Shown: positions 1-6,605, numbered from the stretch's first letter. The stretch is DNA of 10,425 bases from Nitrososphaerota archaeon (GCA_028867395.1 JAGWGO010000032.1:1-10425); one strand, 5' to 3'. Notes: generated by a model not told the origin, from the letters alone. Translations and numbers: made by a program.

Positions 1-1326
1 CTCGAACAGCGTGGTATTACAAAAGTTGAACCAGGTGATGAAAACAATCAGGACATTTCGAGCTTGGTTGGTAAGGTCACAATTAAGGAACTAGAAGACC
101 ACACACAACACGATCCCGATGCATATAACTGGGCTGGTGGCTTGAATGTCGCTACACAGGGTATCATGGAGTTTGTTGAAATGTTCAAGGCTCCTATCAA
201 GATGTTGCATCCTCTGTTGACGGCAACACAGGAAGGTCACTATAACGGAACTGAACAGTTCGGTGCAATTCCATACCAAGGTATCATTCTTGCACATAGC
301 AACGAAAGTGAATGGACGAATTTCCGCAACAATCGTACAAACGAAGCATTCCTCGATCGTGTCTATATTGTTAAGGTTCCATACAGCACACGCGTTTCGG
401 ACGAAGAAAAGATTTACGAGAAGTTGATTAAGAATTCAGAACTTTCTGATGCAAAGGTTGCACCAGGAACTCTAAATCTAATGGCACAGTTCTCTGTTCT
501 AACACGTTTGAAAGAACCAGAAAATAGTTCGTTGTTTAGTAAGATGGAAATCTACGATGGCAAGAATCTAAAAGACAAGGATCCAAAAGCAAAAAGCTTG
601 GAAGAATATAGAGATGGTGCGGGTGTTGATGAAGGTATGAACGGTTCATCAACTCGTTTTGCCTTCAAGATTCTGTCAAAGGTATTCAACTTTGATCCGG
701 AAGAAGTTGCAGCAAATCCAATCCACTTGTTCTTTGTGTTAACCCAGCAGTTGCAACAAGAGCAATTGCCAAAGGAGGAAGAAGAAAAACGAATTTCACA
801 TATCAAAGGAATTTTGGCTCCAAAGTATGCAGAGTTCATTGGTGATGAGCTACAAAAGGCTTACTTGGAAAGCTACCACGAATATGGCCAGAATTTGTTT
901 GACCGTTACATTATGTTCGCTGATGCATGGATTCAGGATAAGGATTATCGAGATCCTGATACTGGAGAAATGTACGATCGTGAAGCATTGAATGCCGAGC
1001 TTGAAAAGATTGAGAAGGCAGCATCAATTGCAAATCCAAAGGATTTCCGTAACGAAGTTGTCAACTACGTATTACGCTTCGGTAAAGCTAACGAAGGTAA
1101 GAATCCAGACTGGACAAGCTACGAGAAGCTTCGCCAGGTAATCGAAAAGAAGATGTTTTCGAATACAGAGGATTTGCTTCCTGTAATTTCCTTCGGTAAG
1201 AAGGCGACTGCCGAGGAAGAAGAAAAGCATAACGATTTCGTCAAGAGAATGATGACAAAGGGCTATACACAGAAGCAAGTTCGTCTCTTGGTAGAATGGT
1301 ACATGAGATACAGAAAGCATAATTAA
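1..1326 (+). CDS. prkA: PrkA/YeaG-family serine protein kinase, 5'-truncated by the window edge
   Basis: The frame is open from base 1, so the true start lies upstream; 441 residues are visible of a family usually near 640. PrkA (YeaG in E. coli) combines an N-terminal AAA+ ATPase-like module with a C-terminal kinase domain and phosphorylates proteins on serine in the cytoplasm. The visible part opens in the AAA+ module. The signature GIMEFVEMFKAPIK followed by MLHPLLTATQEG (window residues about 55-80) is very characteristic of PrkA. The rest covers the remaining ATPase region and the C-terminal domain to a normal TAA. The ATP-binding Walker A segment should lie upstream and cannot be checked. 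An internal TTG at 64 is not the start, because conserved sequence continues upstream of it. It is followed 8 bp later by a small gene and then by DUF444 and SpoVR genes, the usual bacterial partners. Family assignment is secure; the target in infected cells is unknown. Confidence 0.95.
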   Translation, partial: LEQRGITKVEPGDENNQDISSLVGKVTIKELEDHTQHDPDAYNWAGGLNVATQGIMEFVEMFKAPIKMLHPLLTATQEGHYNGTEQFGAIPYQGIILAHSNESEWTNFRNNRTNEAFLDRVYIVKVPYSTRVSDEEKIYEKLIKNSELSDAKVAPGTLNLMAQFSVLTRLKEPENSSLFSKMEIYDGKNLKDKDPKAKSLEEYRDGAGVDEGMNGSSTRFAFKILSKVFNFDPEEVAANPIHLFFVLTQQLQQEQLPKEEEEKRISHIKGILAPKYAEFIGDELQKAYLESYHEYGQNLFDRYIMFADAWIQDKDYRDPDTGEMYDREALNAELEKIEKAASIANPKDFRNEVVNYVLRFGKANEGKNPDWTSYEKLRQVIEKKMFSNTEDLLPVISFGKKATAEEEEKHNDFVKRMMTKGYTQKQVRLLVEWYMRYRKHN

Positions 1327-1334
1327 GGTGTAAT

Positions 1335-1613
1335 ATGAACGAAGAATTCAACAACATGCCGACGTTTTTAGAAGAACTACAGATGTTTCTAGAGAAGCTA
1401 AATGAAGCTTTTCCAGAAGCTGTTCAAACAGAACGACGCCATAATATTACACTTGATGATAGTGGACATCTTGAAATTACAGTTTGGCATTTCGATTCCC
1501 AAGGCAAGTTAGGCTCTTATTTTGCCAATTTGGACGGTGAACACGACATGTTTCAATCTATGGATGATGTTATTATCGACTTGCGTAAATACATTGAACA
1601 AAACACGAAATAA
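1335..1613 (+). CDS. Small acidic protein of unknown function (92 aa)
   Basis: I do not recognise this protein. It starts at ATG 1335, eight bases after the prkA stop, with an AAGGTG Shine-Dalgarno at 1325-1330 overlapping that stop. The 92 residues are acidic and soluble, with no signal peptide or membrane segment. The N-terminal third (PTFLEELQMFLEKLNEAF) looks helical. The middle (ITLDDSGHLEITVWHFDSQG) looks like beta hairpins, and the C-terminus (SMDDVIIDLRKYIEQN) is again helical, giving an alpha-beta-alpha layout. It sits inside the prkA-DUF444-spoVR operon, where cellular versions usually have no gene, so it may be a modulator of the module or simply a phage gene caught between. The real-gene call rests on spacing, the ribosome binding site and codon use like its neighbours. 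Confidence 0.8.
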   Translation: MNEEFNNMPTFLEELQMFLEKLNEAFPEAVQTERRHNITLDDSGHLEITVWHFDSQGKLGSYFANLDGEHDMFQSMDDVIIDLRKYIEQNTK

Positions 1614-1614
1614 G

Positions 1615-1636
1615 CCCCGACGAATCGAGGCGGGAG
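1615..1636 (+). promoter_or_regulatory. Ribosome binding site of the DUF444 gene within a weak hairpin
   Basis: In the 30-base gap before GTG 1644, CCCG at 1616-1619 can pair with CGGG at 1631-1634, and CG at 1621-1622 with CG at 1626-1627, with a small internal loop between. The 3' arm contains most of the GGGAG Shine-Dalgarno sequence, so the fold could lower initiation. There is no T-tract, so it is not an intrinsic terminator. The stem is short and may be chance. Confidence 0.3.
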
Positions 1637-1643
1637 TGAATAC

Positions 1644-2951
1644 GTGGCATACGTCATAATTGATCGTAGACAGAACGATAAGAAAAAGAGCAGCACTAAT
1701 CGCGCTCGCTATGTTCGTCGTGTTCGCGAGCAAGTAAAAGAAGCTGTTAAAGATATTATTCGAGATGGTTCAATTACGGATAATTTGAGTAACAAATCGA
1801 AAAAGATTCGTATCAACAAAAAGGGATTAAACCAACCAGAATTCCAACACGATGTGACTGGCGGGATTCGCGATCGCGTATTGCCTGGGAATAAAAAATA
1901 CCAACAAGGCGATCGTATCGATAAGCCACCAAGCGACGAAGGTGGAGGCGGAAAGAAAGGTTCTCCTGATGGGGAGGGTGAAGACGATTTTGAGTTTGCA
2001 CTTTCTCGCGAAGAGTTTCTTGATTTGTTCTTTGAAGACCTTGAACTTCCTGATATGATCAAGAAGGATATGGTTTCTGTAACCGAGTTTGTTATGAAAC
2101 GAGCAGGATTTACAACAACGGGTAATCCAAGCCGTTTAAATATCCTTCGTTCAATGCGTCAAGCAATCAGCCGTCGTGTTGCTCTACAGCCTCCAAAGCG
2201 AAAAGAAATTGAGAAACTTGAAAAGGCACTAGCTGAAATGAAAGCTATTGTTCCTCACGACGATGCAGATGCAATGAACCTTGCTGCTGGTATTGAAAAT
2301 CTCGAACTTGAAATTAAACGACTGAAGCGCAGAAAGAAGGCAATTCCATTCATTGATGATATTGATCTTCGCTATAATCGTTGGGAGAAGGTTCCTGTTC
2401 CAACAACCCAAGCAGTTATGTTCGGCATTATGGACGTATCTGGTTCGATGGGCGAATGGGAAAAGGAAATGGCAAAGCGTTTCTTTATGTTGATGTTGCT
2501 ATTCTTGCAACACAACTACGAACGTGTTGATATCGTTTGGATTCGCCACCATTCTGTTCCAAAAGAAGTTGATGAAGAAGAATTCTTCTATTCAACCGAA
2601 TCAGGTGGTACAGTTGTATCATCTGCATTAGAACTAATGGCACAAATTGTTAAAAATCGCTACCCACTGAACCAGTGGAATGTGTTTGGTACTCAAATTT
2701 CGGATGGTGATAACTTTAGCCACGATTGCCCAGTTGCTCGTGATGTAATGGAACATCAGATTCTTCCAATCAGCCAGTACTTCGCTTATGTTGAGGTTGA
2801 TCGAAATGGCAACAGATCAAAAAGTGATTTGTGGCCACACTACGAAGCGCTAACAAATCACAAACATTTTGTAATGTCAAAAGTTAATGATGTTAGTGAT
2901 ATTTTCCCAGTATTTCGTGCACTCTTTGAAAAGAAAGGTTCAACAAAATGA
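1644..2951 (+). CDS. yeaH: DUF444 / YeaH-YhbH family VWA-domain protein
   Basis: This 435-residue protein has the full layout of the DUF444 family (YeaH in E. coli, YhbH in Bacillus). The basic N-terminus (IIDRRQNDKKKSSTNRARYV) is the family's opening motif. Then come a Gly-rich linker (about 94-115), the FEDLELPDM segment, a charged coiled coil (about 182-230), and a von Willebrand A-like domain. The VWA metal site looks intact: DVSGS at 264-268, T323 in SGGT, and D354/D356 in ISDGD. DUF444 proteins act with PrkA and SpoVR in stress, nitrogen-starvation or sporulation responses; their biochemistry is poorly known. The start is GTG 1644 with GGGAG at 1632-1636. The stop overlaps the spoVR start as ATGA, implying translational coupling. 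Length is near the family norm, about 430. Confidence 0.93.
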   Translation: MAYVIIDRRQNDKKKSSTNRARYVRRVREQVKEAVKDIIRDGSITDNLSNKSKKIRINKKGLNQPEFQHDVTGGIRDRVLPGNKKYQQGDRIDKPPSDEGGGGKKGSPDGEGEDDFEFALSREEFLDLFFEDLELPDMIKKDMVSVTEFVMKRAGFTTTGNPSRLNILRSMRQAISRRVALQPPKRKEIEKLEKALAEMKAIVPHDDADAMNLAAGIENLELEIKRLKRRKKAIPFIDDIDLRYNRWEKVPVPTTQAVMFGIMDVSGSMGEWEKEMAKRFFMLMLLFLQHNYERVDIVWIRHHSVPKEVDEEEFFYSTESGGTVVSSALELMAQIVKNRYPLNQWNVFGTQISDGDNFSHDCPVARDVMEHQILPISQYFAYVEVDRNGNRSKSDLWPHYEALTNHKHFVMSKVNDVSDIFPVFRALFEKKGSTK

Positions 2952-4498
2952 CAGCACTCGTAAAAAGTGGTCAAGATTGGTCATTCAGTTTGATTGAAGA
3001 GGTATTTGCTCACATCGAACGAATTGCCAAAACAAAGTATGGCTTAACATATTATCCAAACCAACTTGAAATTATTTCTTCGGAGCAGATGCTAGATGCA
3101 TACGCTGCTGTTGGAATGCCGCTAATGTACACCCATTGGTCGTATGGTGAACAGTTCATTCGTGAACAAGAAGCATATAAGCGTGGATACATGGGCCTTG
3201 CTTATGAAATTGTTATCAACTCCGATCCTTGCATCGCATACTTGATGGAAGAAAATACGATGTTGATGCAGACACTTGTTATGGCACATGCATCGTTTGG
3301 ACATAATACATTCTTCAAAAACAACTATTTGTTTAAGCAATGGACAGATGCCGGTTCAATTATTGACTATCTCGCATTTGCAAAGAAATACATTGCAGAA
3401 TGTGAAGAAAAATATGGTATTGATGAAGTCGAAGATATTCTTGATGCTGCGCATGCACTGCAACGATATGGTGTAGATAAGTACAAGCGTCCGCCTCGTT
3501 TGTCAAGTGTGCAAGAAGAAAATCTTCGTAAAGACCGCGAAGCTTATATTCAGTCACAGTTGAATGAGCTGTGGTCAACAATTCCTCATACAAAAGACAA
3601 AGCAACAAAGACAGAGGAAGATAAATTTCCAAAAGAACCACAAGAGAACATTCTATACTTTATTGAGAAGAATGCACCTCGTATGGAACCTTGGAAACGT
3701 GAAATTATTCGTATTGTTCGTAAGGTTGCACAATACTTCTATCCTCAAGGCCAAACAAAATTAATGAATGAAGGATGCGCAACTTACTTCCACTACAAAA
3801 TTGTGCACGATTTATATAATGAAGGAATTATCGATGATGGTGCGTTATTGGAATTCTATGATAACCATACAGCCGTTGTTCGTCAATTAGATTACGATAG
3901 TAAACGATTTTCAGGAATCAATCCATACGCTCTTGGTTTTGCCATGTATATGGACATTGAACGTATTGCAATGAATCCAACAGAAGAAGATCATAACTGG
4001 TTCGGCAAACAAGATTGGGTTGGTTGTGGTGATTATATCAAAGCTATAAAATTTGCCGTCCAAGGATTTAAGGATGAGAGTTTTATTCAACAATTCCTTT
4101 CTCCAAAAGTTATGCGCGATTTTAAGATGTTTACATTGCATGATGATGAAGCAGATTCAAAATATCTTATTGCGGGAATTCACAACTCACAAGGATATAA
4201 AACAATTCGAGATGCATTAGCGAAACAATATAACTTTGGTTATATGATTCCTGATATTCAAGTGTTCGATGTAGATCGTTGGGGCAATCGAACACTTACG
4301 TTGCGCCATTATATGGTTAATCGTAAGCCTCTTGAAGCTGAATCTACCACAGAAACACTAAAACATGTTGCGTTTTTGTGGGGATACGACGTCAAATTGG
4401 AGTCCGTAGACGAGCAGCACAATATACGTGCCTCGTATGAAGTACAAGAAGACGAAACTCTACTGGACGTATTTCTGGATGATGGAAGTAAAAAATAA
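2948..4498 (+). CDS. spoVR: SpoVR / YcgB family protein
   Basis: At 516 residues this is a full-length SpoVR-family protein (YcgB in E. coli; stage V sporulation protein R, needed for spore cortex in Bacillus). Hallmark blocks occur in order: MLDAYAAVGMPLMYTHWSYG at 48-67, LAYEIVINSDPCIAYLMEEN at 84-103, and MAHASFGHNTFFKNNYLF at 112-129. A later NEGCATYFHY block at 274-283 and a WFGKQDW region follow. As I recall the family, the fourth residue of the NEG block is normally Trp; here it is Cys. The conserved His, Glu and Asn residues suggest a metal site, but the activity is not established. The ATG overlaps the DUF444 stop by four bases, so the two are probably co-translated. The gene ends just before a strong terminator. 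Its presence in a probable phage suggests host stress or envelope reprogramming; that is inference. Confidence 0.95.
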   Translation: MTALVKSGQDWSFSLIEEVFAHIERIAKTKYGLTYYPNQLEIISSEQMLDAYAAVGMPLMYTHWSYGEQFIREQEAYKRGYMGLAYEIVINSDPCIAYLMEENTMLMQTLVMAHASFGHNTFFKNNYLFKQWTDAGSIIDYLAFAKKYIAECEEKYGIDEVEDILDAAHALQRYGVDKYKRPPRLSSVQEENLRKDREAYIQSQLNELWSTIPHTKDKATKTEEDKFPKEPQENILYFIEKNAPRMEPWKREIIRIVRKVAQYFYPQGQTKLMNEGCATYFHYKIVHDLYNEGIIDDGALLEFYDNHTAVVRQLDYDSKRFSGINPYALGFAMYMDIERIAMNPTEEDHNWFGKQDWVGCGDYIKAIKFAVQGFKDESFIQQFLSPKVMRDFKMFTLHDDEADSKYLIAGIHNSQGYKTIRDALAKQYNFGYMIPDIQVFDVDRWGNRTLTLRHYMVNRKPLEAESTTETLKHVAFLWGYDVKLESVDEQHNIRASYEVQEDETLLDVFLDDGSKK

Positions 4499-4522
4499 AA
4501 CAATAAAAGTCCAGGAATTTGG

Positions 4523-4560
4523 GGGCGATCACCACGTTGTGATCGCCCTTTTTCTTTTTT
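4523..4560 (+). terminator. Strong intrinsic terminator of the prkA-DUF444-spoVR operon
   Basis: GGGCGATCAC (4523-4532) pairs perfectly with GTGATCGCCC (4539-4548) around a six-base loop, giving a 10-bp GC-rich stem followed directly by TTTTTCTTTTTT (4549-4560). It lies 25 bases after the spoVR stop and separates that operon from phoH. There is no A-tract on the other side, so it looks unidirectional. Confidence 0.95.
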
Positions 4561-4574
4561 ATGTAAATACTATT
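4561..4574 (+). promoter_or_regulatory. T4-late-promoter-like element upstream of phoH
   Basis: TGTAAATACTATT (4562-4574) differs at one base from the extended T4-type late promoter as I remember it (TATAAATA followed by CTATT). It stands directly after the terminator of the previous operon, where a new promoter is expected. If it works like a T4 late promoter, transcription would begin near 4575, giving a leader of about 34 bases. A sigma70 reading (TACTAT as -10) lacks a recognisable -35 box. One occurrence in an AT-rich genome is not proof. Confidence 0.45.
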
Positions 4575-4589
4575 GTGTTACCTAACACA
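4574..4589 (+). repeat. Perfect 7-bp inverted repeat in the phoH leader
   Basis: TGTGTTA (4574-4580) and TAACACA (4583-4589) form a perfect inverted repeat with two bases between. On DNA it could be a repressor operator overlapping the predicted start site. In RNA it could fold as a 6-bp stem with an ACCT loop at the 5' end of the message, ten bases before the Shine-Dalgarno. Which role applies, if either, cannot be decided here. Confidence 0.6.
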
Positions 4590-4598
4590 TCCCCCAAC

Positions 4599-4604
4599 AG
4601 GAGG
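4599..4604 (+). promoter_or_regulatory. Consensus Shine-Dalgarno that fixes the phoH start
   Basis: AGGAGG ends four bases before ATG 4609 and is the best ribosome binding site in the window. It decides in favour of ATG 4609 over an in-frame TTG at 4573, which would lie inside the inverted repeat region and has no ribosome binding site. Confidence 0.85.
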
Positions 4605-4608
4605 AAGT

Positions 4609-5373
4609 ATGTCGAAGAAAACTCGTGGAAACACGAAGCGAGCAAGAGAGCTTGAATTTTTACAACACGCCTTGGAATCAAACGCACACGCATATACGGA
4701 GGGACCAAAAAGAAAAACATGGAGTATAAAAGATCTGAAAACTATTAAACCAAAAAACAGTGCACAAGAAGAATTGTTCCACGCTTGGTACAACGGAAAG
4801 CATCTTGTAGCACACGGTTCAGCAGGAACCGGAAAAACCTTTCTAGCTTTCTACCTAGCACTTCAAGAAGTCCTAGAGCAACGCGCCCGCCGCATAATTA
4901 TCGTACGTTCAGCTGTAGCTACAAGAGAAGTTGGATTTCTTCCAGGAACTCTTGAGGAAAAGACTGCCATGTATGAGCTACCTTATAAAGATATCGCTTG
5001 GGAACTAGTTGGACGTTCGTCCACATACGACGATATGAAGGAAGCAGGATACATCGAATTTATGACCACATCGTTTGTACGTGGTTTGACTTGGGATAAT
5101 GCTATTGTTATTGTTGACGAAGGTCAAAATATGACATTTCATGAAATCAATTCAATCATGACGCGTATTGGTAATAATACTCGTATTATTTTTACGGGCG
5201 ATACAAAGCAGACGGATTTAGATGGAAAACGATTAGGATTTGAAGGAATGACTCATGCGCTTAAAGTTATGAAAGGCATGAACGACTTTGAATCAGTCGA
5301 ATTCACAAAATTTGATATCGTTAGGAGTGAGTTTGTTAAGGATTGGATTGTGGCGTGCGAGCACAACACATAA
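4609..5373 (+). CDS. phoH: PhoH-like P-loop ATPase
   Basis: This 254-residue protein is a PhoH-family ATPase, a helicase-like P-loop fold common in phages, especially marine ones. Walker A is GSAGTGKT at 70-77. The block IVRSAVATREVGFLPG at about 98-113 matches the family's R.....E.lGFLPG pattern. Walker B is IVIVDEGQN at 166-174, the sensor-like TGDTKQTDL is at 206-214, and the C-terminal block DIVRSEFVKDWI is at 236-247. The N-terminal 50 residues are basic and not conserved. Bacterial PhoH was first linked to phosphate starvation and later to RNA handling; the phage role is unsettled. It is a single-gene unit with its own leader, a consensus ribosome binding site and a terminator upstream. 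Its stop is 8 bp from the stop of the convergent minus-strand gene, with no visible terminator between them. Confidence 0.93.
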   Translation: MSKKTRGNTKRARELEFLQHALESNAHAYTEGPKRKTWSIKDLKTIKPKNSAQEELFHAWYNGKHLVAHGSAGTGKTFLAFYLALQEVLEQRARRIIIVRSAVATREVGFLPGTLEEKTAMYELPYKDIAWELVGRSSTYDDMKEAGYIEFMTTSFVRGLTWDNAIVIVDEGQNMTFHEINSIMTRIGNNTRIIFTGDTKQTDLDGKRLGFEGMTHALKVMKGMNDFESVEFTKFDIVRSEFVKDWIVACEHNT

Positions 5374-5381
5374 TCCAAGTC

Positions 5382-5669
5382 TTAATGCTTATTACCTGTG
5401 ATCCAAAAGATTGATGAAGTAATGATAAAGGTTACGGCGGAACCAATACCCATTATCCAACTTTGAAACTTTTCGATTTTGCTAACACGATGCTCGGTAT
5501 CGGTAATACGATCACGGTGCCCATCAAGAAGTACTTCTTCGGCATCCATATGTTCTTTTAGTTTTAGAAAAAAACTATCTACCTTTTCTTCGAGGCGTAC
5601 GAGACGATCGGCATCTTCGCGTGTAAAAGTAATGACTGCTCGTCTTTCAGGTCCCTGATAGTTCGCCAT
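5382..5669 (-). CDS. Coiled-coil protein with one C-terminal membrane segment (95 aa)
   Basis: This is the only minus-strand gene here. ATG is at 5669-5667, with AAGGA about seven bases upstream. A hydrophilic, heptad-like region runs over residues 20-68 (RLVRLEEKVDSFFLKLKEHM, then TEHRVSKIEKF). It is followed by a probable transmembrane helix at about 71-91 and a short basic tail (GNKH). The N-terminal GPERR motif recurs in small phage proteins I have seen. The layout resembles XhlA-type holin-associated proteins, which have an N-terminal coiled coil and one C-terminal membrane helix. A lysis role is therefore possible, but no endolysin is in view and the similarity is architectural only. 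It converges on phoH and diverges from the next operon, so it may be transcribed at a different time. It is real by codon use and ribosome binding site; function is uncertain. Confidence 0.82.
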   Translation of the reverse strand: MANYQGPERRAVITFTREDADRLVRLEEKVDSFFLKLKEHMDAEEVLLDGHRDRITDTEHRVSKIEKFQSWIMGIGSAVTFIITSSIFWITGNKH

Positions 5670-5750
5670 TTATAATCCTTGATTTTAGTGTTGAATTTTA
5701 AAGCATTTTGTGCTATTATTTGCGCAATCTATTTATGGAGAATCACAAAA
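5670..5750. other. Divergent intergenic region with 5' leaders of both flanking operons
   Basis: This 81-base, very AT-rich gap separates the minus-strand coiled-coil gene from the long plus-strand operon and must hold signals for both. The plus-strand promoter is convincing. On the minus strand I see only a weak -10 candidate (TAAAAT, complement of about 5694-5699) without a well-spaced -35. It would overlap the plus-strand -35 box, so the two directions may exclude each other. Confidence 0.6.
5691..5719 (+). promoter_or_regulatory. Sigma70-type promoter with extended -10 for the thyA-frd operon
   Basis: TTGAAT (5691-5696) and TATTAT (5714-5719) are separated by exactly 17 bp, and TG sits one base before the -10 as TGCTATTAT, an extended -10 box. 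Transcription would start near 5726, 25 bases before ATG 5751. Such host-like promoters in phages are typically used early. Confidence 0.75.
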
Positions 5751-6191
5751 ATGCGTGCTTACTTTTTCGGTAATATGTACCTCTCCTCAATTCAGCAAGG
5801 AATTCAGGCAGCTCACACACTCGCTGAAATGTATACAAAGTATGTTAGACCGGATCCTGGTCAGGAATATTTCATTCTTGAACATTGGGCACGTGAACAT
5901 AAAACGATGGTTCTACTCAACGCAGGATACGGCAATGAAATTCGCAGTCTAATTGAATTTTTCCAAACAAAGGAAAATCCTTTGCCTTGGGCTTATTTTA
6001 ACGAAGAGCTTGCCTCACTTGATGGTGCCCTTACTTGTGTTGGTATCATCCTTCCCGAAGAATTTTATGAAGCAGCAAAAGAACTTCGTACCATTACTCC
6101 AAATTCAGAAACTCCGTTCCTTAATAAGCTCCAGACCGATTGGGAGCGTGCTCTCGCAGCACGTTTGAATAACTACGGGCTCGCACGCTAA
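5751..6191 (+). CDS. Putative peptidyl-tRNA hydrolase PTH2-like protein (146 aa)
   Basis: The start is ATG 5751, placed by GGAG at 5737-5740 and by the promoter just upstream; longer in-frame starts would lie upstream of the promoter. The sequence has the pattern of the PTH2 fold. A helix IQQGIQAAHTLAEMYTKYV (13-31) sits where PTH2 has its GKIAAQ..HA helix. A strand HKTMVLLNAG (50-59) follows, then a helix, then SLDGALTCVGIILP (89-102), like the family's closing D.G.T....G.. strand block. PTH2 enzymes release peptides from tRNA. Several PTH2 catalytic residues cannot be aligned confidently by eye, so this may be a diverged, non-enzymatic relative. It is the first gene of a long operon, and its stop overlaps the next start (TAATG). 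Confidence 0.4.
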   Translation: MRAYFFGNMYLSSIQQGIQAAHTLAEMYTKYVRPDPGQEYFILEHWAREHKTMVLLNAGYGNEIRSLIEFFQTKENPLPWAYFNEELASLDGALTCVGIILPEEFYEAAKELRTITPNSETPFLNKLQTDWERALAARLNNYGLAR

Positions 6192-6403
6192 TGGAAAATG
6201 TAGACTTTACAAAAAGTTATGTGTTGAATGACGTGGAAGTGAAGCTTACTGGTCGTGTGGCAGAGAAGTCTATTCCTGCTGTTGGCCGAAACAAAGAGCC
6301 TCGCATTACCTACCTTTACGAAATTACTCCTACTGATCTTGAAGTTGGGTCGTGGAAGAAGTGGGTTCGTATGATCGACCTGTACGAAATCAAGGCAAAA
6401 TAA
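6191..6403 (+). CDS. Small protein of unknown function (70 aa)
   Basis: I do not recognise this protein. The ATG at 6191 shares one base with the preceding TAA, so translation is probably coupled. The sequence alternates polar and hydrophobic residues (DVEVKLTGRVAEKSIPAV, ITYLYEITPTDLEVGSWKKW, VRMIDLYEI), which suggests a small all-beta protein of about five strands, such as an OB- or SH3-like barrel. It has no signal peptide or membrane helix. It is followed directly by a small membrane protein gene whose ATG abuts this stop codon. Confidence 0.75.
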   Translation: MENVDFTKSYVLNDVEVKLTGRVAEKSIPAVGRNKEPRITYLYEITPTDLEVGSWKKWVRMIDLYEIKAK

Positions 6404-6604
6404 ATGTTGACAATCATATTATGGTTCATTGGAGTGTATTTCGTATACACTTTGGTGCTGGGCACGATTGTAAGCAATGGATTGGATACTTCATGGTGGC
6501 ATCGTTACCTTGTTATTCCACCACTTGCGATATTCGCAGCTATCTTTTTGTCCTACGTTTGGATATATTACCAAATAACCGGAAAACAAATAAACTGGAA
6601 ATAA
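6404..6604 (+). CDS. Small membrane protein with two predicted transmembrane helices (66 aa)
   Basis: ATG 6404 follows the preceding TAA with no gap, and an AAGG at 6392-6395 can serve as ribosome binding site. Two hydrophobic stretches, about residues 2-24 (ILWFIGVYFVYTLVLGTIV) and 36-57 (LVIPPLAIFAAIFLSYVWIY), are joined by a polar loop (SNGLDTSWWHR). The tail GKQINWK is basic. A two-helix hairpin of this size could be a holin, an inner-membrane exclusion protein or an unrelated membrane factor; nothing in the sequence chooses between them. One base separates its stop from the thyA start. Confidence 0.75.
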   Translation: MLTIILWFIGVYFVYTLVLGTIVSNGLDTSWWHRYLVIPPLAIFAAIFLSYVWIYYQITGKQINWK

Positions 6605-6605
6605 A

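Noticed and set aside
1709..2062. Long minus-strand reading frame opposite the DUF444 gene
   Set aside because: It is a shadow of a well-supported plus-strand gene, with a low-complexity Ser/Pro-rich product and no ribosome binding site. The same applies to the other antisense frames inside recognised genes.
4573..4608. Upstream TTG start extending PhoH by 12 residues
   Set aside because: There is no ribosome binding site, it overlaps the inverted repeat, and AGGAGG is correctly placed for ATG 4609.
6407..6412. Consensus -35 box TTGACA inside the small membrane protein gene
   Set aside because: Nothing resembling a -10 box lies 16-18 bp downstream, and the sequence is the start of a coding region.
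6434..6450. Inverted repeat GTGTAT...ATACAC in the small membrane protein gene
   Set aside because: The 6-bp arms are short and AT-rich, lie inside coding sequence, and have no T-tract or promoter beside them.
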